From Fodinisporobacter ferrooxydans (lineage in GTDB: Bacteria > Bacillota > Bacilli > Tumebacillales > MYW30-H2), in contig NZ_CP089291.1 of the NCBI RefSeq assembly GCF_022818495.1, positions 859,536 to 923,535 of the forward strand: 64,000 nucleotides of DNA, written 5' to 3'. The notes under the pieces were generated by a model. That model was given only the letters and a program-made list of their open reading frames with translations. It had not been told where the DNA came from and made no database searches. Of this stretch, positions 55,897-64,000 are shown in pieces. A program made the position numbers and the translations under genes. Position 1 is the first letter of the stretch. Each line of letters begins with the position of its first letter.

Positions 55897-56643
55897 TTAA
55901 ACACTAGTATTTACCTTACAAAGATCTTCTAAGTATTGTTCAACTACCTCGTTTGGGTTACCATAATTCATAATTTTCCCATGTTTTAACCAAACAACTA
56001 AATCGCACAATTCTTTTATCACATTATGGTCATGTGATACAATTACAATTGTTACGCCAGCATTCTTTAAAAGCTTAATTCGATCTAGACATTTTATTTG
56101 AAACGAATAATCACCAACCGCTAAAACCTCATCAATTAATAAAATATCAGGCTCTACACTGATTGCCACTGAAAAAGCTAGACGTGTATACATTCCGGAT
56201 GAATAACTTCTGACAGGATTGTCAATAAAATCTTCTAATTCTGAAAAACTAATAATTTCGTTGAGTTTTTTATCAATTTCTTTTTTTGAAAGTCCCATAA
56301 TTGAGGCATTCATATATATATTTTCTCTTCCTGTAAAATCAGGATGAAATCCAGCCCCAAGCTCTAATAAGCTTGATACACGTCCATAAACCTTAATCTC
56401 TCCACTGTTTGGATATAAAATACGGCTTATTAGCTTTAGTAATGTACTTTTTCCAGAACCATTTTTACCAATTAAGCCAACAGTTTTTCCTTTAGGTATA
56501 TCAACACTAACATTGTCTAAGGCAAAGAACTCTTTAAACTTTGTTCTACCTGCATAAACCAAGCGTTCTTTTAAAGTTGAATTTTTTTCTTGATATATCC
56601 GAAACTTTTTTGTTACATTTTTTACTTTAATTGCGGTTTCCAT
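55897..56643 (-). CDS. wzt: Polysaccharide ABC exporter, ATP-binding subunit (Wzt/TagH-like)
   Basis: 248 residues, GGAGGAT before the ATG. Walker A LIGKNGSGKSTLLKL near residue 59, signature RSYSSGMYTRLAFSVA, Walker B DILLIDEVLAVGD and switch IVSHDHN. The group-specific GAGFHPDFTGRENIY is present. It lacks the C-terminal ~170-residue carbohydrate-binding domain of O9a-type Wzt proteins, so export probably does not depend on recognition of a chain-end cap by this subunit. Works with the permease gene just upstream. Confidence 0.93.
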   Translation of the reverse strand: METAIKVKNVTKKFRIYQEKNSTLKERLVYAGRTKFKEFFALDNVSVDIPKGKTVGLIGKNGSGKSTLLKLISRILYPNSGEIKVYGRVSSLLELGAGFHPDFTGRENIYMNASIMGLSKKEIDKKLNEIISFSELEDFIDNPVRSYSSGMYTRLAFSVAISVEPDILLIDEVLAVGDYSFQIKCLDRIKLLKNAGVTIVIVSHDHNVIKELCDLVVWLKHGKIMNYGNPNEVVEQYLEDLCKVNTSV

Positions 56644-56657
56644 TCAAAAATCCTCCA

Positions 56658-57434
56658 TTAAATTTCCTCAGCAAACCATTTTTGTAATTTTTCAAATATT
56701 AATATACTTATAATAAGTATAATCACACTTAACAATCCGATCTTAGTTAAGGACGATAATTGAGGAGGAACGCCGTAAAGAAATATATTTTGATATGATT
56801 CAATTATTGGCTTAAGTGGATTTAATGCAAACCACATTTTATATTTTTCAGGTATCATTTTATCAACATAAATAATAGGTGTAAAATAAAACCAAACCAT
56901 CAATAAAATACCCAGTATATGTTCCAGATCGCGAAAATAAACATTCAAAGCTGATATTAAAATAGAAAGACTTACCGTCAAAATTGTTTCTACAAGTAAT
57001 ATTAATAAAAAATAAATTACTATCCACTTTAAAAAAATACCTGATGTATAAAGTGCCGGTATCATAATTAAAAGCGATAATAAGTAATTAATTAACGCAG
57101 CTCCTACAGTAGCTAATGGTAAAATAATTCTAGGAAAATATATCTTTTTAACAAGATTACTCTGTCTAATAATTGATCCAGCACTGTTTTGTAATCCAGT
57201 TGAAAAATATATCCAAGGAAGTAGCCCTACAAACATAAACATTGAGTAATGTGCGATATTCACACGCATAATAGTTGAAAATATCACTGTATAAACTATC
57301 AATGTGAGTAATGGATTAATAAATGTCCATAAAAAACCCAAAAAGGACCCTTTATATCTTGTACGTAAATCTGTAAGAATTAGGCTTCTGAGCATTTGTC
57401 GATACTGATATATTTCTTTAAACTTATAAAACAT
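56658..57434 (-). CDS. wzm: Polysaccharide ABC exporter, permease subunit (Wzm-like)
   Basis: 258 residues from the ATG at 57434 (MFYKFKEIYQYRQML), which has GAGGAG upstream; the frame opens 15 codons earlier inside the rmd gene. ABC-2 type permease with a cytoplasmic start (LTDLRTRYKGSFLGFLW, the conserved gate-helix region) and six membrane helices. It would export the undecaprenyl-PP-linked glycan across the membrane with Wzt. Confidence 0.92.
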   Translation of the reverse strand: MFYKFKEIYQYRQMLRSLILTDLRTRYKGSFLGFLWTFINPLLTLIVYTVIFSTIMRVNIAHYSMFMFVGLLPWIYFSTGLQNSAGSIIRQSNLVKKIYFPRIILPLATVGAALINYLLSLLIMIPALYTSGIFLKWIVIYFLLILLVETILTVSLSILISALNVYFRDLEHILGILLMVWFYFTPIIYVDKMIPEKYKMWFALNPLKPIIESYQNIFLYGVPPQLSSLTKIGLLSVIILIISILIFEKLQKWFAEEI

Positions 57435-57450
57435 ATGAGTTAGAACTCCT

Positions 57451-58398
57451 CTATTTAGAAAGACGTTGTCTCCAGTCATTCATAATGTCATCAAGCGTTT
57501 TCGATAAAGATATTTTTGGAATCCAGCCACAATCCCGTTCAATTTTGGAACAATCTCCTATATAAAAAGGGACATCTATCGGTCTGAATTTTTTCGAATC
57601 TTGAATAATCTGTATTTCTTTATTACTTCTTTTAGCAAGCTCTTTGACTATTGTTGAAATTTTAATTCCCTTGCCAACAGAAACATTATAAATTTCTCCG
57701 GACTTTCCTTTCTGAGATAATAACCAATACGCACATACAATATCGCGTACATCTGTAAAATCTCTATGCGCCTCTAAATTTCCAACTTTTAGCTTATTCT
57801 CTTGTAATTCCAATTCAATCGATACAATTTGTTTAGCAAAATCCGTTGTAACAAATCCTAGAGATTGTCCAGGTCCAATATGATTAAACGGGCGAACATG
57901 AATACAGTTCAACCCGCAACTCTGATAATACTGCTTTGACAATAAAGCAACTGATAGTTTACTGATTCCGTATGGATTCATTGGATTACAAACTGAAGTT
58001 TCATTAATTGGCATATTCTCTTGCTTTACAAAACCATATTCCTCCGAAGATCCAACCGTTAAAACGATAGCCTCTGGACAAAACTCCTTCACTGCATCTA
58101 AAAGATGAATCGTGCCAATTACATTGATTTGAAAAGTATCATCTTTTTGTTCCCAAGATTTGCGGACATTACTTTGTCCGGCAAGATGAAAGATAACGTC
58201 TGGCTTTACTTTATTTATCATTTCTCGGACTTGGTTGGTATTTAACAAATCAAGAGTTTCCCAAGACACTTGCATATCTTTATTTGGGGAACTGCTATGT
58301 GTCGTTCCCCAAATCATTATATCTTCTTTTGTTAAAAGAAGCTCAATTAAATGTTTACCAACAAATCCAGTAGCACCCGTTACCAAAATTTTTTTCAT
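57451..58398 (-). CDS. rmd: GDP-6-deoxy-D-mannose reductase
   Basis: 315 residues from the ATG at 58398 with AGGAT upstream. Extended SDR: VTGATGFVGKHL NAD(P) loop, TVGSSEEYG, YGISKLS with the catalytic Tyr-x3-Lys, and RPFNHIGPGQ. It reduces the 4-keto product of Gmd to GDP-D-rhamnose, a sugar common in Aneurinibacillus S-layer glycans. A GDP-fucose synthase or other epimerase is less likely given the adjacent gmd and the family motifs. Overlaps the extended frame of wzm, and lies 21 bp after gmd. Confidence 0.88.
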   Translation of the reverse strand: MKKILVTGATGFVGKHLIELLLTKEDIMIWGTTHSSSPNKDMQVSWETLDLLNTNQVREMINKVKPDVIFHLAGQSNVRKSWEQKDDTFQINVIGTIHLLDAVKEFCPEAIVLTVGSSEEYGFVKQENMPINETSVCNPMNPYGISKLSVALLSKQYYQSCGLNCIHVRPFNHIGPGQSLGFVTTDFAKQIVSIELELQENKLKVGNLEAHRDFTDVRDIVCAYWLLSQKGKSGEIYNVSVGKGIKISTIVKELAKRSNKEIQIIQDSKKFRPIDVPFYIGDCSKIERDCGWIPKISLSKTLDDIMNDWRQRLSK

Positions 58399-58419
58399 AA
58401 TCAAATCCTGCCTAACAGC

Positions 58420-59427
<1,008 letters not shown>

Positions 59428-59566
59428 TTATTTCATTTATATCATATAGAAAGCTTATATTCGTACAAACCAATACCATTTAATTTCTTCAAGTCTATTG
59501 AGAAAGTAGATGTTTCGAGTTATTAAATCATCTATAGATTCACTATCAGATTCGCCATATCGCACG

Positions 59567-62014
59567 TTATAGCTGTTGCAACAACTGGTACTCATGGGAA
59601 ATCGATGGATTTGTTGAGACCTGCTGTGTGATAGGATACGCATTTCCACTCGCCATATGCTTCTCCACCATCACATTGAACAGCATTTTCGCAGTCAATA
59701 CTATGCTTTGATCTTTCGAAGTTGCAATCAATGAGTTGATTAAGTTGCTTGCTTGATTCTTATCCCCCGACATCAAATACCCTTCTGCAGCCCGCAGCTT
59801 CATTTGATCTGTAATGCTGAATGGCACTTCAGGCGGCATGGATTTCGGCAAATGATTCACAAAGTCCATCCGTTTCTGCACTTGTTGCCATGCGTCTAAT
59901 AATTTTTGCTCATCCTGCTTCGCAAGCTTTGGATCTTTCTTCAGGTTTTCTTCGGATTGAAATGCCAAATAGATCATATATTGTTCCGCATATTTCGATC
60001 CGAAAATTCCATTTTGATACGCCTTTTCCGAGTTTTGCAACGCCAGGTTTGCTTGGCCGTATTTATAAAGAATTTGGCTTGCTTGCATTAATGTAGAAGG
60101 ATCATTAGGCGCTAAAGCTGCTGCTTTTTCGGCATATTTTATTGCGTTTTGTCCGTACGTTACTTTTTTAGTCATACCGTATACTTGGTCATTAATTTGT
60201 GCCTCAGCGAGTGCGTACTGTGAATTATAACTTGCTAATGAGCTCGCATTATCAACCATCATCAAAGATGTGTTAGGATTGCCTTTTGTCGCATTCAAGA
60301 ATGAATAGTAGTGGTTTGCCGCAAAAGCAGTTACAGATACCAACAGACAAAGTCCTGTAGCGGCAATTCCAATGCAATAATAGACAACAGTACTTGCACG
60401 AAGCGGTTGGGCCCGCAATGCATTCCCTGTCTGTGCTATTTTAATGTTTTGTACCCCTACCACCATCATGCCCCAGAAAAGAAAATTCATCAGGCCATAG
60501 GACATATCAAAGTCAATCGCGGAGTGGAGAACCATCGCAACAAGTGAGAACAAAGAAATCAGCGTTATGATTTTCCCATCATGATTTACAACGGATGTTA
60601 CATTCTCGTTTTGCGATTCAATATTTTCATTGTTTACTACACTAACGTTTGCTGAATGTTTGAGTGATTGAAAGATCGAACGAAAATAAAATACAACGGC
60701 TGCTACAAACAGAATCAATCCGACAAAGCCGGTCTCGACAGCCAATTCAATCCAGTAACTATGTTCGTGTTTCGACCAGTATGGGAAGTATTGATACTTT
60801 TGGAACAATGCTTGCCATGTGCCAAACCCGTCTCCCAGCACAGGATGCGCCAATGCCATTTTCAAACCGTCTTCGTAATAAATAAAACGCTCTTGCACAC
60901 TGTGATCCTGGAAATTAATCTCTTTTATCCTTTGCAGGATGGAATTGTGAACGCCGTGTTGAACCAATTTAACGCCTATAAAACCAAGCCCCAAAATCAA
61001 TACAGCTACCATTGCATATTTTATCATTTTCGGCAAAGAGCCATTCGTTTTCTCCAACCATACTTGAATGGCAAACGAAATCACAACGGCTGCCGCGATC
61101 CCCGCGCCAAGGCTTGTCCACCCCAATGCAGGATGTGATGTTAATACCGCCTTCGTTTGCAGCGTCAGCGTCCCGGCGAACATGAGAAACGGCGCTAGAT
61201 TGGTATACAGGACAACGCCCCGAATCGCTTTCGGAACAAAAATCACTAAAATGACCGCCATGACCGCGAACGTTAACCAAGAACCCCGTGAATACGTAAG
61301 CGTCATATTTAACAGCATCACATACGTACCGATGGATACAACAGCTTTCAGCCATTTATTTTTTAATAGCAGCGGGTATAAAAATGCTATGATAAGAAAT
61401 ACTACAGTAAAAGCAGCGTTTGTATTTGCATATTGGAATACGGATGCCAAACGATTATCCGGTTGCATCAACGCACCTGGTGAGTGCAATGTGCCATAGC
61501 CATTCGCCAAAGCAAACACTGATGTCCACGTCCCCATTAGAACGATCAACCCAAGGAATACTTTACGCGCCTTTGGGGTTTGCAAAAGCACGGACAGCAA
61601 AAAGACTACACCGAATAAAGCAATATACCGTACCACACCTTCTACAGCCAGATCCTTCTGGGCCGGTGCAAACATCATGTCGAGAATATAGATAAGCCCG
61701 ATTCCTAAAAAATATGGAATAAAGCTTTTCCAGAAATCACTGACTACGATCTCCGTCCGGGAAGTCCAAAGCCATATACCTGCAATCACTGCCACCAGCG
61801 AAATTGCAATTGATACGGGCAAAAAGTCGTTATAGAAATACAGTCCATTCCAATACGGAGCGACTACGAATACGCCCGCTACCAAGAGCCAGCAAATGGC
61901 TTGCAGCCATGTAGGGATGTGAACAGTCGCAATTTTTGAATGAACACTCGATTTCATTTTGGCATTTGATTTTAAAGCATGATTTGGAGTGTTGCTTCTG
62001 ATTGAATGTTGCAT
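59567..62014 (-). CDS. O-antigen ligase/polymerase-like membrane protein with TPR tail
   Basis: 815 residues, AGGAGG before the ATG. About twelve membrane helices with the Wzy_C/WaaL landmarks: LTYSRGSWLTFAVMAV near residue 225 and the large outside loop with DGFGTWQALFQKYQ and WSKHEHSYWIELAVETG, holding the conserved His. After the last helix near residue 550 comes an extracellular or wall-facing region of TPR-like helices (YAEKAAALAPNDPSTLM, ANLALQNSEKAYQ). In S-layer glycan clusters such proteins (WsfB type) are the candidates that transfer the exported glycan to protein. A polymerase role is the alternative, but with an ABC exporter present a ligase is more likely. Confidence 0.85.
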   Translation of the reverse strand: MQHSIRSNTPNHALKSNAKMKSSVHSKIATVHIPTWLQAICWLLVAGVFVVAPYWNGLYFYNDFLPVSIAISLVAVIAGIWLWTSRTEIVVSDFWKSFIPYFLGIGLIYILDMMFAPAQKDLAVEGVVRYIALFGVVFLLSVLLQTPKARKVFLGLIVLMGTWTSVFALANGYGTLHSPGALMQPDNRLASVFQYANTNAAFTVVFLIIAFLYPLLLKNKWLKAVVSIGTYVMLLNMTLTYSRGSWLTFAVMAVILVIFVPKAIRGVVLYTNLAPFLMFAGTLTLQTKAVLTSHPALGWTSLGAGIAAAVVISFAIQVWLEKTNGSLPKMIKYAMVAVLILGLGFIGVKLVQHGVHNSILQRIKEINFQDHSVQERFIYYEDGLKMALAHPVLGDGFGTWQALFQKYQYFPYWSKHEHSYWIELAVETGFVGLILFVAAVVFYFRSIFQSLKHSANVSVVNNENIESQNENVTSVVNHDGKIITLISLFSLVAMVLHSAIDFDMSYGLMNFLFWGMMVVGVQNIKIAQTGNALRAQPLRASTVVYYCIGIAATGLCLLVSVTAFAANHYYSFLNATKGNPNTSLMMVDNASSLASYNSQYALAEAQINDQVYGMTKKVTYGQNAIKYAEKAAALAPNDPSTLMQASQILYKYGQANLALQNSEKAYQNGIFGSKYAEQYMIYLAFQSEENLKKDPKLAKQDEQKLLDAWQQVQKRMDFVNHLPKSMPPEVPFSITDQMKLRAAEGYLMSGDKNQASNLINSLIATSKDQSIVLTAKMLFNVMVEKHMASGNAYPITQQVSTNPSISHEYQLLQQL

Positions 62015-62435
62015 TCAATTTCCTCCTATATTTCGTATACATGTATTCACAGGGAAAAATCCTTTGACACTATAACTTTTAACACTCATATTAATTGCAA
62101 AAACAAAACTTCATTGTTTGTATTTTGGTTAACCAAAATCTACCGTTCGCACTACTAACGCAGTGTTAGATTATTTCACACTTTATCTTTCATGACCTAA
62201 TCTATTGTAACATTAAATTACGACAAATATCGATGACATTTTTTGTTGAATTTTGTAAAGAATACTTGAACAATGTCGAAAACAATTCCTCACACTATAT
62301 ATCTTCGATACAATCCTCGTATTTTAGAGGGAATCATGATCAAAATCCCACAATCAAATTTCGCAACACATTTTCTAAACATGGTTCCATGGTTCATAGC
62401 TCACAACAAATGCCCAATACCAATACCCAAGGAGA
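62015..62435. other. AT-rich gap between the ligase gene and IS66
   Basis: No gene recognised. It must hold the promoter of the minus-strand glycan run that starts with the ligase gene (TATAGT is visible near 62072 on that strand), and the palindrome at 62123-62138. Confidence 0.5.
62123..62138. promoter_or_regulatory. Perfect 16-bp palindrome, candidate operator
   Basis: TTTTGGTTAACCAAAA, about 110 bp upstream of the ligase gene start in the presumed promoter region. It is the size and symmetry of a dimeric repressor site. No regulator gene is nearby. Confidence 0.45.
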
Positions 62436-62523
62436 GTAAGCGCTCAATAAACCGGTGCATGGTCAGCATACTTTAATCATGAGAAAATACCTCCATAAGA
62501 GCAAGAAATGGAGGTATAAAGAA

Positions 62524-62820
62524 ATGGACATTAGCGAAAAACAGGCGATAGTGGCTGAATGCAGAGCTAGCGGGATGACCGCAAAAGCATGGTGCGAAGC
62601 AAAGGGCATTGAATATCGCCAATATGTTGTATGGGCAACGAAAGTAAATCGAGAAGAGCATCATGCACCGCAACAATGGGCTAATGTAACAATGAAAAAA
62701 GATGAGCACATCCCGGACGAAATCCGGCTGACCTGTGGGAAATGGACGATTTGCGTGGTATCTGGGTTCAATCCCATACTGCTTGCTGACTTACTTCGGG
62801 TCGTGGATGAAGTATGCTGA
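62524..62820 (+). CDS. tnpA: IS66 accessory protein TnpA
   Basis: 98 residues from the ATG at 62524, which has GGAGG 10 nt upstream; a frame opening at 62455 lies in the IS end. Helix-turn-helix protein: ISEKQAIVAECRASGMTAKAWCEAKGI is split here as ISEKQAIVAECRAS then GMTAKAWCEAKGI. Ends overlapping tnpB by 7 nt, as usual in IS66. Confidence 0.85.
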   Translation: MDISEKQAIVAECRASGMTAKAWCEAKGIEYRQYVVWATKVNREEHHAPQQWANVTMKKDEHIPDEIRLTCGKWTICVVSGFNPILLADLLRVVDEVC

Positions 62821-63176
62821 AAGACATCACAAACTATGACGGGATCTACTTGGCCTGCGGAGCTACAGATCTAAGGCTCTCAGTAGACGGCTTGTCCATT
62901 ATCGTGAAACAGAAATTCGAAATGGATCCATTCGGAAACTACCTTTTCCTGTTCTGTAACAAAAGCCGAAATCGGCTGAAAGGCCTGAGTTGGGATCGCA
63001 ACGGCTTTGTCCTCTATTATAAGAGACTTGACGGCGCGGGTGCTCGATTCCAGTGGCCCAAAGAGCCGGCTGATGTAAGAACTATAACGATCCGGCAGCT
63101 TCGCCTGCTCATGGAAGGCATGTCCATTGACCCTCCCAAAGGTTTCGGAGAAGTCAAAGCCAGGGACTTCTGCTAA
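62814..63176 (+). CDS. tnpB: IS66 accessory protein TnpB
   Basis: 120 residues, IS66 Orf2 type. YLACGATDLRLSVDGLS near the start, FLFCNKSRNRLKGLSWDRNG in the middle and YKRLDGARFQWP-like motif (here YYKRLDGAGARFQWP) are the family landmarks. Required for IS66 transposition; biochemical role unclear. Start overlaps the tnpA stop. Confidence 0.92.
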   Translation: MLKDITNYDGIYLACGATDLRLSVDGLSIIVKQKFEMDPFGNYLFLFCNKSRNRLKGLSWDRNGFVLYYKRLDGAGARFQWPKEPADVRTITIRQLRLLMEGMSIDPPKGFGEVKARDFC

Positions 63177-63298
63177 GAAAAATACCCCCTCGACATTGCC
63201 GACAATCATTTGTTTTCGGAAACTGACTATCAATGTTCAAATGCATCCATCCCTTGATATTACTCGATTTCCGGGCATTTTTATGGTAAAATTGAGCT

Positions 63299-64000
63299 AT
63301 GAAAACGATCGATTTGGAGAGTCTTTCTCCCGAGATAACTGAATATATTTTAAAACTCGAAACCCAATTACAAGAACAGACGAAAACGGTCGAAGACCAA
63401 AGGATCCGTATCGACCAACTGATGAATATGCTGTCCAACTTTCAAAAAACTCTGTATGGTCAATCCAGCGAAAAAAGTAAGTATGTGTTAGGTGAGGATA
63501 GTCAGCAGCTTTCTCTGTTCAACGAAGCGGAGGCCGAGTCCAATCGTCATACTCCCGAGCCCGATAACGTCTCTGTTTCCGGGCATACTCGAAAAGCCAA
63601 GCGGACAAAGGAAGAAATCGCTGCAAATCTTCCCGTGGTGGAGATCCTTTGTGAGTTGGAAGAAGAAAAACGGGTCTGTGAGGAATGCAGCGGAAACATG
63701 CGGGTGCTTGGCAAAGAAACGGTCCGGGAAGAGTTAGAGATCATCCCGGCCCAGGTAAGGCGGCTTCGCTATGTCCGACAAAGCTATGTCTGCGAAAGCT
63801 GCGAGAAAGAAACGGGCGAAGCGACCATCGTAAAGGCACCCACCCCCGCCCCTGTCATAAAACGGAGTCTTGCTTCAGCATCTACGGTGGCTCATGTCAT
63901 GTATCAGAAATATGTGAATGGCATGCCGCTATACCGACAGGAAAAAGACTGGGCCAATCAGGGGATCATCCTTTCCCGAGCCACTTTAGCCAACTGGGTC
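63299..64000 (+). CDS. tnpC: IS66 transposase TnpC, 3' end outside window
   Basis: 234 codons are open from the ATG at 63299 to the window edge. N-terminal leucine-zipper-like helix (LKLETQLQEQTKTVEDQRI), LYGQSSEKSKYV, then a four-Cys zinc site (CEECSGNMRVLG and YVCESCEKETGE), and the start of the core domain (SLASASTVAHVMYQKYVNG, PLYRQEKDW). The DDE residues would lie downstream of the edge. RBS is weak. Confidence 0.9.
   Translation, partial: MKTIDLESLSPEITEYILKLETQLQEQTKTVEDQRIRIDQLMNMLSNFQKTLYGQSSEKSKYVLGEDSQQLSLFNEAEAESNRHTPEPDNVSVSGHTRKAKRTKEEIAANLPVVEILCELEEEKRVCEECSGNMRVLGKETVREELEIIPAQVRRLRYVRQSYVCESCEKETGEATIVKAPTPAPVIKRSLASASTVAHVMYQKYVNGMPLYRQEKDWANQGIILSRATLANWV

Larger units (their letters stand above)
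62436..64000 (+). mobile_element. IS66 family element, right end outside window
   Basis: Left end begins GTAAGCG, the usual IS66 terminus, and is followed by the standard three genes tnpA, tnpB and tnpC. The target duplication (normally 8 bp) cannot be checked because the right end is not included. Confidence 0.85.

Noticed and set aside
62233..62476. Short plus-strand frames upstream of IS66
   Set aside because: Low-complexity translations without ribosome binding sites, and one crosses the IS66 left end.

Overview
The window comes from a Gram-positive, low-to-moderate-GC Firmicute, probably a Bacilli member with an S-layer. The evidence is a CsaB-type cell-wall pyruvyl transferase, two secreted SLH-domain proteins, strong AGGAGG-type ribosome binding sites with frequent TTG and GTG starts, and an ABC-exporter glycan locus like the S-layer glycosylation clusters of Aneurinibacillus and Geobacillus. 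The exact genus is not determined; an Alicyclobacillaceae-like host is only a guess.

Region 1 (1-20.5 kb) is mostly cell-envelope housekeeping. It holds the 3' part of csaB, a lipoprotein polysaccharide deacetylase, a YciI-like protein, a secreted cupredoxin, a solitary CheY, a secreted HExxH protease and a C-terminal processing protease that share stalk domains, a CPBP membrane protease, a large SLH-domain surface protein, a phosphosugar mutase, a heptad-repeat coiled-coil protein, a GT4 glycosyltransferase, an Rpn-type nuclease and an SGNH hydrolase with SLH domains. CsaB would pyruvylate the wall polysaccharide that SLH domains bind. The Rpn locus looks tandemly duplicated, with the second rpn body replaced by the SGNH-SLH gene.

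Region 2 (20.5-33.7 kb) is a decayed defence island. An ATPase plus TOPRIM-like gene pair appears intact. Next to it is a Gabija-like pair (OLD nuclease and UvrD helicase) whose helicase is split by a 3.57-kb TniA/TniB-type transposon and whose nuclease lacks its N-terminal ATP-binding part. A 247-bp copy of the end of the glycan-priming transferase gene abuts the helicase end. rfbC and rfbB and a broken HIRAN-like gene lie in the same interval.

Region 3 (33.7-62 kb, almost all minus strand) is a glycan biosynthesis and export cluster. It has a polyprenyl-phosphate sugar-1-phosphate transferase, ManC, Gmd and Rmd (GDP-mannose to GDP-D-rhamnose), several GT4 enzymes including an 846-residue double-headed one, a UbiA-type phosphoribosyl transferase, a small EamA/SMR-type protein, a DUF2079-like membrane protein, a coiled-coil methyltransferase, a Wzm/Wzt-type ABC exporter and an O-antigen-ligase-like protein. 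The likely product is an S-layer glycoprotein glycan or similar surface glycan. Its middle (42.3-49.4 kb) is an insertion-sequence pile-up: an IS701-like element, an IS1380 interrupted by an IS1634, and a frameshifted DDE transposase. The glycosyltransferase parts are visibly more AT-rich than the flanks. The window ends inside an IS66 element. No tRNA, rRNA or CRISPR array was recognised.
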